Source: Bog-532 sp963742865
GTDB taxonomy: Bacteria > Actinomycetota > Actinomycetes > Streptosporangiales > Streptosporangiaceae
Direction: 5' to 3'
Assembly (NCBI GenBank): GCA_963742865.1
Contig: CAVUNW010000043.1
Coordinates: 62,001-126,000, forward strand
DNA length: 64,000 nt
Both the position numbers and the translations under genes were made by a program. The first letter of the stretch is position 1. Each line of letters begins with the position of its first letter. The notes under the pieces are model-generated. The model was given only the letters and a program-made list of their open reading frames with translations. It did no database searches and had not been told where the DNA came from. Below, in pieces: positions 9,398 to 19,208 of the stretch.

Positions 9398-9842
9398 CGC
9401 GGCCGTGGCCAGCGGGAGCTGAGGGCGGGGCCGCGCCGGACAGCACGCCGGCCAGCACATCCCGGTGGGTCGGAGCCGCCTCGGCATGACGCTGCCGTCC
9501 CGCTTCGGTCAGCGTCACGTAAATGCCGCGCCGGTCCATGTCGCACAGGCACCGCTCGACCAGCCCGCTCTTCTCCAGCCGACTGATCAGCCGGGACAGT
9601 GCGCTCTGGCTGAGGTGCACCGCATCCGCCAGCTCCTGGGCCCGGAACTGGTGGTCCACGCTCTCGGCGAGGCGTTCCAGCACCTCGAAGTCGCTCACGC
9701 CGAGGCCGTGCCGCTCGCCGAGCTCCCGTTCCAGCGCGGAGCACACGGCCGCGTGACTGGCCGCGATAGCGCGCCAGACACTGACCACCTCGTCCGCCCG
9801 GGCCACCTCGTCCGCCCGGGGCTCGGACTGCGTCACGTCCAC
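9390..9842 (-). CDS. MarR-family transcriptional regulator
   Basis: A winged-helix dimeric repressor with SDFEVLERLAE, the recognition region DAVHLSQSALSRLISRLEKSGLVER and the wing DRRGIYVTLTEAG. It is divergent from the MFS pump at 9930 and is therefore its likely regulator. The open frame extends to 9917, but that would place the start inside or beyond the 9872-9898 inverted repeat; GTG 9842 or GTG 9836 gives the usual length of about 150 residues. No Shine-Dalgarno sequence decides between them. The 3' end overlaps the LacI gene by 8 bp. Confidence 0.85.
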   Translation of the reverse strand: MDVTQSEPRADEVARADEVVSVWRAIAASHAAVCSALERELGERHGLGVSDFEVLERLAESVDHQFRAQELADAVHLSQSALSRLISRLEKSGLVERCLCDMDRRGIYVTLTEAGRQRHAEAAPTHRDVLAGVLSGAAPPSAPAGHGRDA

Positions 9843-9871
9843 GAGCGCATCATAATGCTCCGCCCTCAAGT

Positions 9872-9898
9872 ATGCAAGTACATTAATTGTCCTTGCAT
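9872..9898. promoter_or_regulatory. Predicted MarR operator between marR-like and MFS genes
   Basis: ATGCAAG (9872-9878) and CTTGCAT (9892-9898) form a perfect 7-bp inverted repeat around an AT-rich 13-nt centre, in the divergent intergenic region. MarR proteins typically bind AT-rich palindromes of this size between themselves and an efflux pump gene. Binding is inferred. Confidence 0.65.
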
Positions 9899-9929
9899 TT
9901 AGTGCATGTGCATGCATATAGTCGCGGCC

Positions 9930-11459
9930 ATGGAGACGTCCTCACCTCTTCACGACTGCCCGCCCGCGGCCGATCCCCGGCCGCCCGTCCCGGCCACCCG
10001 GCCAGAGAACCAGCACCCGGCTCCCCCGCCAGAGAACCAGCAGTGGAACGCGCGGACGTGGGCCATCCTGTTCGTCCTGTGCGGCGCGCTGTTCCTCGAC
10101 GCCCTCGACGTGTCCATGATCGGTGTCGCCCTCCCGGTCATCCGCACCGATCTGCACCTGAGCACCTCGTCCCTGCAGTGGATCGTCAGCGCGTATGTGC
10201 TCGGGTACGGCGGGCTGCTGCTGCTCGGCGGGCGGGCCGCCGACCTGCTGGGCCGACGCCGGGTGTTCCTGGTCGCACTGGCCCTGTTCGCCGGGGCCTC
10301 CCTGCTCGGCGGCCTCGTCAGCGGCGCGGGCCTGCTGATCGCCGCGCGCTTCGTCAAGGGCATGGCCGCCGCGGTCACCGCGCCCGCGGGACTGTCGCTG
10401 CTGACCACCACGTTCCGCGAGGGCCCGATGCGCAACCGCGCGATCAGCATTTACTCGGCCTTCGGGGCCAGCGGCTTCTCGCTGGGCCTCGTCCTCTCCG
10501 GGCTGCTCACCGAGGTCAGCTGGCGGTGGACGCTGCTGCTGCCGGCGCCGGTCGCGCTGATCACGCTGGTCGCGGCGGTTCCGCTGATCCCGCACGGCGA
10601 GCGAGCCGACCGCCAGGGACGCCACTTCGACGTGCCGGGCGGCCTGACGGTGACCGGGGCGATGCTGCTCCTGGTGTACACGGTGGTCTCGGCGCAGCAG
10701 GCCGGGTGGGCCTCGGCGCGGACCATCGGGTCGTTCGCCGTGGTCGCCGTCCTGCTGGCCGGGTTCGTGGCCATCGAGCAGCGCAGCCGGGACCCGCTGG
10801 TCCGCCTGGGCATTTTCCGTTCCGGGGCGCTGACCCGTGCCAACCTGGGCGCGCTGACGCTGTTCGGCTCCTACATCGCCTTCCAGTTCCTGCTGACCCA
10901 GTACCTGCAGAGCCTGGCGGGCTGGTCGGCGATGTCCACGGCGCTGGCCTTCCTGCCGGCCGGCGTGGTCGTCGTCATGCTGTCGACGGGGATGGGGCAG
11001 ATGATCAGCCGGTTCGGGCCGGTGCCCATGACGATCATCGCGTTCGCCTGCCTGGTCGCGGGGTACGCCGCGTTCCTGCGGGTCGGCGACCGGCCCGACT
11101 ACCCCGGGGTGATCCTGCCGGCCGTGATCGGGGTCGGTATCGCGTTCGGCCTGGGGTTCTCGGCGCTGAGCCTCGCGGCGACGGCCGGGGTGGCTGATCA
11201 CGAGCAGGGCCTTGCGGCCAGCCTCTTCCAGACGTCGTTCCAGGTCGGCGGGGCCATCGTGCTCGCCATCGTGACGGCGGTCGTGGACGCCGGCGGCGCT
11301 AGCCAGGTGACGACCGCCCAGGCCACCCTGGGCGCCTACCGGCCCGCGCTGGCGCTCATCACCGGGGTGGCCGTGCTGGGCGCCCTGGTCGCGCTGACCG
11401 GGACCCACCCCAGCCGCTGGCCCAGCCCGCGGTTCAGCCTGGCCGGCCGGCGGAGATGA
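9930..11459 (+). CDS. MFS drug transporter, DHA2 family (14 TM)
   Basis: A 509-residue proton-driven efflux pump in the cytoplasmic membrane. After a proline-rich N-terminal tail of about 45 residues come 14 predicted TM helices. Motif D1 LDALDVSMIGVALPVI, the loop motif A GGRAADLLGRRR and motif C GASGFSLGLVLSGLL are present. I prefer ATG 9930; the frame is open to an ATG at 9906. It is divergent from the MarR regulator and therefore probably repressed by it. Specificity is not predictable. Confidence 0.93.
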   Translation: METSSPLHDCPPAADPRPPVPATRPENQHPAPPPENQQWNARTWAILFVLCGALFLDALDVSMIGVALPVIRTDLHLSTSSLQWIVSAYVLGYGGLLLLGGRAADLLGRRRVFLVALALFAGASLLGGLVSGAGLLIAARFVKGMAAAVTAPAGLSLLTTTFREGPMRNRAISIYSAFGASGFSLGLVLSGLLTEVSWRWTLLLPAPVALITLVAAVPLIPHGERADRQGRHFDVPGGLTVTGAMLLLVYTVVSAQQAGWASARTIGSFAVVAVLLAGFVAIEQRSRDPLVRLGIFRSGALTRANLGALTLFGSYIAFQFLLTQYLQSLAGWSAMSTALAFLPAGVVVVMLSTGMGQMISRFGPVPMTIIAFACLVAGYAAFLRVGDRPDYPGVILPAVIGVGIAFGLGFSALSLAATAGVADHEQGLAASLFQTSFQVGGAIVLAIVTAVVDAGGASQVTTAQATLGAYRPALALITGVAVLGALVALTGTHPSRWPSPRFSLAGRRR

Positions 11460-11470
11460 TGATCATCCGG
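11433..11470. repeat. Direct repeat copy A (3' end of MFS gene)
   Basis: About 36 bp, including AGCCTGGCCGGCCGG and GAGATGATGATCATCC, closely matching a second copy at 12444-12479 on the other side of the EamA-type gene (about three mismatches). The core GATGATCATC is itself palindromic. This copy includes the last codons of the MFS gene. Confidence 0.75.
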
Positions 11471-12378
11471 CAGGCTCGCCGCGCGGCGCCTGCTCGCCGC
11501 GAGGATCCTGCTCGCCGCGCGGATCCTGCTCGCCGCGCGGCGCCTGCTCGGCAGGCGGTGGCGCCTGCTGGCGGCCGAGCGCGACCGCGCTCACCACGAG
11601 GCAGGCAAACGCGGCGACCTGCAGGACCGCTCGCGCCCCGTGCGGCAGCGTCTCGCCGAACAGCACGAATCCGGCCGCGATCGGGAGCGCGTTCGTTGCC
11701 ATCGTCGCCGTGCCGGCGGCGGTCAGGGCGTCGCCCCGCTGGTAGGCCGACTGCAGCACGCTCGTCCCGATGCCATAGCCGGCGACGAGCGTGGCCAGCG
11801 CCACCAGCCACAGCCCGCCGTAGCCGATGAGCTTCGCGGAGATATCGCCGACGGCCAGCAGCAGGCCGGCCGCCAGGCCGAGCGATGCGGCGCGCGCCGA
11901 AGCGCGTCGGTGCGACGATGAGCACGGCCGCGCCGCCGCCGCACGCCGCCAGCCAGATGATGACGCCGACGGGCGCCGGATGCTGATCGGACTCTTAGGT
12001 CCCGACGATCGAGAGGGCCAGCAGCGCCAGCCCGGCCACCGCCAGGACGACGGCGAGCTGCTCGTGCCGTGCGAGCCGGGACGGGTGCCCGTGCGATGTC
12101 CTGAACGCCAGAACGGCGACCCCTGAGGCCGTCACCGCCTGCACCAGCGCGAGCGGCGCAAGCCGCAGCGCCGCCACATACATCAGCCAGCCCGCGGTCT
12201 CGGCCCCGAACGCGGTGAGCCAGCGCCGGTCGCGGAGCAGCAGCTGCACGGACCGGAACGGGCGGCGCGGCGAGAGAGGCGGCAGCGCCGCCGCCGCGTC
12301 GTGCTCCAGCGAGTAGGCCGTGTTGGTGACCACCGCCGAGGCGAACGCGAGCGTCAGTCCGATCCACGTCGGCGGCAT
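11463..12378 (-). pseudogene. EamA/DMT-type transporter, broken by a stop and a frameshift
   Basis: The N-terminal part (ATG 12378, MPPTWIGLTLAFASAVVTNT) has four hydrophobic segments and ends at an in-frame TAA (11995-11997). The frame continues past the stop as HPAPVGVIIWLAACGGGAAVL. A one-base shift near 11890 then leads into SLGLAAGLLLAVGDISAKLIGYGGLWLV and a last TM block. Together these make about 300 residues with 9-10 TM helices, as in DMT-superfamily carriers of unknown substrate. The C-terminus carries GEQ(A/D)PR hexapeptide repeats. Because it has both a stop and a shift, I treat it as a possible real pseudogene. It is bracketed by a short direct repeat. Confidence 0.7.
11475..11546. 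repeat. Four tandem 18-bp units
   Basis: Units of the type CTCGCCGCGCGGATCCTG at 11475, 11493, 11511 and 11529, differing at two or three positions. In the minus strand they encode the GEQAPR/GEQDPR hexapeptides at the C-terminus of the EamA-type protein. Confidence 0.85.
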
Positions 12379-12422
12379 GCTGCGGAGATTACCAGCGGCC
12401 CGTTAGGCCGGGCCAGGCACCT

Positions 12423-12479
12423 TTCAGCCTGGCCGTCCGGCCTAGCCTGGCCGTCCGGCCGAGATGATGATCATCCAGG
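12423..12479. repeat. Direct repeat copy B, partly doubled
   Basis: Contains two tandem CCTGGCCGTCCGGCC blocks (12428-12442 and 12446-12460) followed by GAGATGATGATCATCC. This matches the 3' end of the MFS gene at 11433-11470. It lies just outside the start of the EamA-type gene and forms the C-terminal codons of the small ORF 12442-12666. Confidence 0.7.
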
Positions 12480-12666
12480 AAGAACGTGGCTCACCCGCGG
12501 TCCCGGGCAGGTCGCCCGGCGACAGCCGCGTCCAGCTCACGTTCCAGCGCGGGAGGCCGCGGCGCCGGAAGGCGCGGGGCGCACGGAGGGCCTGCCGGGC
12601 CCGCAGCCGGGTGGCCTGCTCCTCGCGGCGCTGGCCGCAGAGGGCCCAGCCGGTGTGGGGATTCAT
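12442..12666 (-). CDS. Small basic protein coupled to the ArsR-type regulator
   Basis: 74 residues, starting at an ATG that overlaps the stop of the upstream regulator (ATGA). The N-terminus MNPHTGWALCGQRREEQATRLRA has the look of a family of short actinobacterial proteins that follow regulator or transporter genes (MxPxxxxxLxxxRxxELxRxA pattern). It is rich in Arg and has no membrane segment. The last residues (WMIIISAGRPG) come from direct-repeat copy B, so the original C-terminus may have been replaced. Function unknown. Confidence 0.55.
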   Translation of the reverse strand: MNPHTGWALCGQRREEQATRLRARQALRAPRAFRRRGLPRWNVSWTRLSPGDLPGTAGEPRSSWMIIISAGRPG

Positions 12667-13322
12667 GACGGCAGCTCCTCTTCCCCGTCCTCGCCCGGCG
12701 TCGCGGGCACCGGCATGCTCGCCAGGTCCATCAGCGGATAGCTGAGGACGAGGTATTCGATGGGCATCGCCCCGGCGGGGCGGGCCGATGGATCCTCGGA
12801 GCGATAGCGGTACTGCCGCAGCGCGGTCAGGAACTGCTCCTGCAGCTGCTCCGCCTCGGCCGGTGTGATGTAGGTGATGCTCTGGCTCTCCCCCAGCTTT
12901 TCCAGCCACTCCGCGGGCCAGGACCGCTTACGGCGCAGGGCGGCATGCGCCCGGTTCAGGGTGCGGCTGGTCCAGAACTCGTCCAGCACGTCGGCCGCCG
13001 CGGCCGCCTGCGGGTCATCCTGGGCGATACCGAGGTTGAAGCCGCGAGTGACCCGGCGCCAGGGCCGCTCCCGGCCCTTACCGCCCCCGGCCTCCTCGAC
13101 CAGCCCATACCTGGCCAGCGTCCGCAGGTGGAACGCGCAGTTGGCCGGGGTCTCGTCGAGCATCTCCCCCGCCTGCGTGGCGGTCAGCGTCCCGGCATGC
13201 TGCAGAGCCTCCAGGAGTGCCCAGCGCAAGGGGTGCGCCAGGGCGCGCATGACCGCCGGGTCCCTCAGCTCCAGCTGGCCGTCATTCAGGTCCGGGACGG
13301 ACGGCACTTCTTCGGAACTCAT
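12663..13322 (-). CDS. ArsR-type winged-helix transcriptional regulator
   Basis: 219 residues from ATG 13322 (MSSEEVPSV); the longer open frame to 13424 runs through the promoter region. HTH: PAVMRALAHPLRWALLEALQ, TATQAGEMLDETPANCAFHLRTLARYGLVEEA. It lacks an obvious metal-binding CxC motif, so it is not a classic metal sensor. The C-terminal half, with a YITPAEAEQLQEQF helix, resembles actinobacterial HTH_20 regulators that sit beside MFS genes. It is divergent from the GH38 gene, and palindromes in the 108-bp gap may be its operators. Confidence 0.88.
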   Translation of the reverse strand: MSSEEVPSVPDLNDGQLELRDPAVMRALAHPLRWALLEALQHAGTLTATQAGEMLDETPANCAFHLRTLARYGLVEEAGGGKGRERPWRRVTRGFNLGIAQDDPQAAAAADVLDEFWTSRTLNRAHAALRRKRSWPAEWLEKLGESQSITYITPAEAEQLQEQFLTALRQYRYRSEDPSARPAGAMPIEYLVLSYPLMDLASMPVPATPGEDGEEELPS

Positions 13323-13378
13323 GTTTCGAAACACTACTCTCGAAAGATCCGTTTCCACAATGCCGAGGGAAACGTTTC
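13323..13378. promoter_or_regulatory. Two palindromes in the regulator/GH38 divergent gap
   Basis: GTTTCGAAAC (13323-13332) abuts the regulator start codon and GAAACGTTTC (13369-13378) lies 46 bp further on. Both are perfect 10-bp palindromes sharing GAAAC/GTTTC half-sites, and a further CGAAAG...GTTTCC pair lies between them. They are candidate operators for the ArsR-type protein; no binding data can be read from sequence. Confidence 0.55.
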
Positions 13379-13430
13379 TTTCGATGAATGGTCCTGGGCC
13401 GTTCCGAAGCGTGCGTGCGACCATAGGGCC

Positions 13431-16400
13431 ATGCGGATCTCAGCGGTAGCTTCGACCGACCTCTTCGCCGGCAGGGCCCCGCGTCCGCTGCAGATCATCC
13501 AGGTCACCCTGATCAACGACGGACCCGGCATGATCACCGACCCGGATACCCCGGTGGACATACGGGTGGACGGCGCGGGCGTGACCACCCCGGCGCCGGT
13601 TCGCGTCACCGGCCTCGAGCCCGGCGGCACGCTGACGGCCGAGGTCCCGGTGGAGTTCGCTGCCCCGTACCAGACCGGCAGCCTGCGCGCGGTCACGGCG
13701 GTCGCCACGGCCGGGCACGGGGATACCGCCGGGCCCGCGGCCACCGGAGCCGGCGGCGCGCGGGCCTCCCTGGAGGCCGAGGTGGCCGCGGCCGAGCCGG
13801 GCTGGACCATGTGGATGGTCAGCCACTTCCACTACGACCCGGTGTGGTGGGGCACCCAGGGCCAGTTCACCGAGTCGCGGCTGCTGCTGCCGGACGCCGA
13901 CGGCCAGCTGCCGGAGGTCCGGACCGCGTTCGAGCTGGTCCGCCTGCATCTGGACAAGGCGCGCGAGGATCCGGACTACAAGTTCGTGCTGGCCGAGATC
14001 GACTACCTCAAGCCGCATTTCGACGCCTACCCCGAGGACCGGGCCGACCTGCGGCGCTTCATCGCCGACGGCCGGATCGAGATCGTGGGCGGGACCTACA
14101 ACGAGCCGAACACCAACCTCACCGGGGCCGAGTCGACGATCCGCAACGCCGTCCTCGGGGTCGGCTTCCAGCGCGACGTCCTCGGCGGGGATCCGCGGAC
14201 CGGCTGGATGCTGGACGTGTTCGGGCACGACCCGGGGTACCCGGGGCTGATGGCGGCGGCCGGGATGACGTCATCCTCGTGGGCACGCGGGCCGTTCCAC
14301 CAGTGGGGCCCGTCGGGCACCGACGGCGGGAACCGGCGGATGCAGTTCGACAGCGAGTTCGAGTGGATGTCACCGGACGGCCGCGGCCTGCTGACCTCGT
14401 ACATGGCCAACCACTACGGGGCCGGCTGGGGGATGCAGCGGCTGCCGGACCTGGCGGCGGCGGAAGCCGAGGCGTACGGCCAGTTCCGGTCGCTGGCCGA
14501 GGTCGCCACGACCCGCAATGTGATGCTGCCGGTCGGCGCCGACCACGTGATCCCGCCGCGCTGGGTCACCGAGATCCACCGGGACTGGAACGCCCGGTAC
14601 CTCTGGCCGAGGTTCGTGACTGCCGTCCCGGCCGAGTTCTTCGAGGCCGTCCGGTCGGACGCGGCAAGCTACCGGGGCGTGGATCACCCCGCAGACCCGG
14701 GACATGAATCCGATCTATACCGGCAAGGACGTCTCCTACATCGACACCAAGCAGGCGCAGCGCACCGCCGAGGTCGCGTGCCTCGACGGCGAGCGGCTGG
14801 CCACGCTCGCCTGGCTGGCCGGCGGCCCGTACCCGGCCGAGTCGATCGACAAGGCGTGGCGCCAGCTCGCCTACGGCGCGCATCACGACGCGATCACCGG
14901 CACCGAGGGCGACCAGGTCTATCTGGACCTGCTGGCCGGCTGGCGGGAGGCCTGGGAACGCGGCGACACGGCGCGCACCGCAGCCGCCCGCCACCTCGCC
15001 GGCGCGCCCGGCCTGCCCATCGCGCCCGGAGCGGCCGGGAACGGCGCAGACGTTGCGGGGGCCGCACCTTGGGCCCAGGAGACCGGAGACGGCACTGTGC
15101 GTCTTCAATACCCTGTCCCGGCCGCGGTCCGGCATGGCCCGGTACACGCTGACGATCGATGAACCCGGCACCGAACGGATCGCGCTGCGAGATCACGACG
15201 GCGCGGAGCTTCCCGTGCTGGCCGAGGGCGTGCGGCGGCATCCCGACGATTCACTGGCCGAGGTGACCCTGATCTTCCGCGCCGCCGATGTGCCCGCTCT
15301 CGGCTACCGCGCCTTCTGGGCCTCAGCGGAGCCGGGCCCAGTGAGGGGCCCAGGGGGAGCACTGAGAGCCGAGGGGCACCGGGAGGGGCACCGGGCCGCC
15401 GGTGCACGGATGGACCGCGATCCCGGGCACGATGATCGAGAACGAGACGTTCCGGGTGACGGCCGACCCGGCCCGCGGCGGGACGCTCGGCGTCATCACC
15501 GACCGGCGGACCGGGAAGAACCTGCTGCGCGGGCCCGGCAACGAGATGGTCCTGGCGGAGGAATACCCCGCTCATCCGCGCTGGGGCGAGGGCCCCTGGC
15601 ACCTGTCACCGAAGGGACCGGGCCAGGGCTCGGCGGCCGCCCCGGCCCGGGTCCGGGCCGAGCGCTGCCCGGTCGGCTCGCGCCTGATCGCCGAGTTCCC
15701 GCTGGGCGGCCTGACGATCACCCAGGAGACGCTGCTGTGGGACGGCGAGCAGCGGGTGGAGTTCCGGACGCACGTGGACGGCGACATCGGGCAGGACCGG
15801 CTGCTGCGGGTCCGCTTCCCCGCTGATGTCCCCGGCGGACTGCCGGTGTACCAGACCGCCACGGCCGTCATCGGGCGCCCGTTCGGCCATCCCGATGTCG
15901 ACTCCGCCGAGCACTGGTTCACGCTGGACAACCCGGCGCACGACTGGTTCGCCGTGGGCTCCACCGCCCGGCTCGTGCTGACCGGCCCGGACGGCACGCG
16001 CCTGACCCAGGCGATCGGCGTCGCCGAGGTGGTCAGCCCCAGGGCCGCCACCGAGGCGGACCAGGCCAGCCGGGACGCCATCCGCGACCTGATCGCGGCG
16101 CTGGCGGCGGCGGGCGTCACCGCCACCTGCTCCCGGCCCGACGGTCCCCGGTACGGCGCGATCGACGCGGACTCCAACCTGCCCGACGTGCGGATCGCGC
16201 TCGGCGGCCCGGACGATAACCCGTTCACCGCCGAGGCCCTGACCGCGGCCGGCTCGGCCTACGCGAAGGAACTCGGCGCACGGCTAGAGGGGGGTGGCAC
16301 CGCGCGGCTGTGGCTGCCCGCCGCCCGGGACCGCGACGGCACGTTCGTGCCCAGCGCGGACCTGCGGGGCGCGGCGGATCTGCCGGTGCTGATCGTGGCC

Positions 16401-18140
16401 GGAAACGGCGCGCCCGGCGTCCCCGGGGAAACCGCCGGGAGCGCCAGCCTGGATGCGGCGATCGCCGATCTCGTCCAGGACCTGGCTGACGCCGTGGTGG
16501 AGGTGCCTGCCACCGATATCGCGGACCAGGTGACCGACAGCGACGCCCCGCTGGCGGACCAGTCCGTCGCGCTGCTCAACCGGGGCACCCCGGGGTGCGC
16601 CATCAGCCCCGACGGCACGCTGCACCTGTCGCTGATGCGGTGCTGCAGCTCATGGCCGGCCGGGGTGTGGATCGATGGTGACAAGCGCGCCGCGCCAGAC
16701 GGCAGCAGCTTCGCGTGGCAGCACTGGAGCCACACGTTCGAGTACGCGCTGGCCGCCGGGCAGGGCGACTGGCGGGACGCCGGTTTCACCGCTGCCGGGA
16801 CCGAATACAACCACGACCTGATCACCTGTGCGGGCGGCGGCCCCGCTGCGGTCCTCGCGCCCGGGGTGAGCCTGGTGTCCGTCGACCACCCTGCGGTGCT
16901 GCTTTCCGCGCTGAAACCGCACGGCAATCCGCTGGCGTGCGGCCTGGCCCGGCCTGCCTGCGGCTTCGGACGGGCTGACGATGCGGCTGCGGGAAACCGA
17001 AGGGCGGCCCGCCCGGGCGCGGATCCAGTTGCGGGGCGGCATCGCCTCGGCGTACCTGACCGACCTGCTCGAGGAGCAGGATCTGGGCCCACTGCCGGTG
17101 CAGGACGAGGAGGTCATCATCGACCTCCCGCCGTTCGGCACCGTGACGGCGGTGGTGCAGCCGGTTGTGCCGCCGGCCACAGCGCTGGACGCCGAGCCGC
17201 CGGTGCCACTGGGCACGACGAACCTGCTGGCGGAGACGGCCGTTCCGGAGGGCACGCTGGCCGGACTGCTGGAGCCGGCGCAGCCGGTGTACGCGCGGTA
17301 CTGGCTGCACGGCAAGGGACCCGCCCCGGCCGGCAACCTGCCGGTGGCGGTGCACATCTCACCGCAGCTGAGCGGCCTCAGCCTGAACGGCTCCGGCCCG
17401 GGCGAGGCGGCGGCGGCGCTCCGGGTGACCGTGGCCTGCGGACCTGAGCCGGCCGCGGGCACCCTGCGGCTGCTGGTGCCCGAGGGACTGTCCGCCGACT
17501 TCAGTGCCAGCGCCCCCGCAAAGGCCGCGTCCCCGGGAAAAGCAGCATCCCCGGGAAGACCAGCGCGCCCGGGAACGCCAGCGCGGTCGCCTACGACCTG
17601 CCCGCCCGCGGCTACGCGGACTGGGATGTGCTCGTCCGGGCCTGCCCCGGCACGCGTCCCGGCCGCTACGTCGTCGCGGCGCAGATCTCCGATGACCTGG
17701 GCCAGGTGATCGAGGACGCGGCCGTGGTGCACGCGGGCGGTCCCGGCGAGCCCGACCTCTACCTGCCCCTGGACGACGTGCTGCGGCTGGTGGAGGCGGG
17801 CACCGCGGCGACGGCCGCCGAGCTTGGCCTGGCCACGCTCACGCCGGCGCTGCGCCTCGCGCCCGGCGGGACCGGCAGCCTGGCCGTCGAGCTGTCCAGC
17901 GGCCTGGCGTCGCAGATGCGCGGGGAGGCGCAGCTGGTGTCGCCGTTCGGCAGCTGGGAAGCGGTCGGGCCGTGGACACAGGGTTTCCAGATCAGCCCGG
18001 GAGGCCGCGCCACCGTGAGTTTCCCGGTCCGGGTGCCCGCCGCGGCCCGGCCCGGGACCCAGTGGTGGGCGCTGGTCAAGGTCATGTACTTCGGCCGGGT
18101 CCGCTACAGCGAAGCCGTGCCCGTGACGGTGACCGCCTGA
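13431..18140 (+). CDS. GH38 alpha-mannosidase-like protein, about 1570 codons, five frame breaks
   Basis: Predicted zinc-dependent retaining glycosidase of family 38. An N-terminal beta domain (about 120 residues) precedes the catalytic domain, which has the metal motif HFHYDPVWW (about 13824), the nucleophile region GWMLDVFGHDPGYPG (about 14200) and the zinc/active-site loop HHDAITGTE (about 14880). Next come a mannosidase beta-sandwich region (MIENETFRV... EFRTHVDGDIG) and a C-terminal NEW3-like domain (GGTGSLAVELSSGLASQ...). The frame changes near 14680, 15085, 15360, 16950 and 17530. Each piece continues the same family in another frame, and the sum of shifts is in frame overall (4710 nt). 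The ATG at 13431 is the first start after the divergent promoter. No signal peptide is seen, so it is probably cytosolic and acts on mannosides. Confidence 0.85.
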
Positions 18141-18153
18141 TGGGCACAGCCTG

Positions 18154-18966
18154 ATGGCGGGGACACCGCCGGTCGCCGTGATCACCGGGGCCGGCTCCGG
18201 GATAGGGCGGGACATCGCCACTGCGATGCTGAAGGCCGGCCATCGAGTGGCCCTGGCCGGCCGGAGAGCCGAGACCCTGCAGGCTACCGCCGCCGCGGCG
18301 GCCGGGGAGGCCCTGGTCGTACCGACCGACGTGCGGTCCGCCGAGTCGGTCGGCGCCCTGTTCACGGAGGTCGTGGGCACCTGGGGCCGGGTCGACGTGC
18401 TGGTCAACAACGCGGGCACGTTCGGCACGGGCGCGCCCTTGGACGACGTGCCGCTGGATCAGTGGAACGCCGTCATCGAGACCAACGTGACCGGCTCGTT
18501 CCTGTGCGCCCAGGCAGCGTTCCGGCAGATGAAGCACCAGGAGCCGCAGGGCGGCCGGATCATCAACAACGGCTCGGTGTCGGCGCACGTGCCCCGCCCG
18601 TTCGCGGTGGCCTACACGGCCAGCAAGCACGCGATCACGGGCCTGACCAAGACGATCTCGCTAGAGGGACGGCCGTACCGGATCGCCTGCGGCCAGATCG
18701 ACGTCGGCAACGCGGCGACCGAAATGACCGGGGCGTTCGGCACCGGGGTGCGGCAGGCAGACGGGTCGGTCCGCGGCGAGCCGCTGATGGATACCCGTCA
18801 CGTGACCGACGCCGTGCTGCTCATGGCGGGCCTCCCCCTCGACGCGAACGTCGAGTTCCTCACCATCATGGCGACGAATATGCCCTACATCGGCCGGGCG
18901 CTGAGCCTGCCAGGGCTGGGCCTGGCTGGGGCGGCAGGGGCGGCGGCTGGGCCTGGCGGGGACTAG
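18154..18966 (+). CDS. SDR-family oxidoreductase
   Basis: 270 residues. Cofactor motif TGAGSGIG near residue 11, NNAG near 88, and catalytic YTASK with upstream Ser in NNGSVSAH. Classical SDR of the 3-oxoacyl-ACP-reductase-like branch; substrate unknown. The ATG lies 13 bp after the stop of the GH38 gene, so the two are likely one transcript, and a role in sugar or sugar-alcohol metabolism is possible (inference). The C-terminus ends in a Gly/Ala-rich tail (LAGAAGAAAGPGGD). Confidence 0.92.
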   Translation: MAGTPPVAVITGAGSGIGRDIATAMLKAGHRVALAGRRAETLQATAAAAAGEALVVPTDVRSAESVGALFTEVVGTWGRVDVLVNNAGTFGTGAPLDDVPLDQWNAVIETNVTGSFLCAQAAFRQMKHQEPQGGRIINNGSVSAHVPRPFAVAYTASKHAITGLTKTISLEGRPYRIACGQIDVGNAATEMTGAFGTGVRQADGSVRGEPLMDTRHVTDAVLLMAGLPLDANVEFLTIMATNMPYIGRALSLPGLGLAGAAGAAAGPGGD

Positions 18967-19208
18967 ACCTGGCCCAGGGCACCTGGAGGAGGCCTCTCCG
19001 GACGTCTGCCCGCTCCTCCCGGCTTCCGCTCGGTCATGGCCGCCCCTGCGGGCCACACGTGCGGCACGACAGTAACACGCGCACTTCGCCGGTCCCTGGG
19101 CAAAAGATCCCGAATTTACCGAAAAGTGTCCATATCGCCATCGGCCTGTCAGATGGCCGGTGCCCGCCCCGCCAGGCGACGGGACGGGCACCGGGAACAC
19201 CGGCCGGG

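Noticed and set aside
11995..11997. Selenocysteine or readthrough codon in the EamA-type gene
   Set aside because: The stop is TAA, not TGA, and a second frameshift follows, so recoding by the sel system is excluded.
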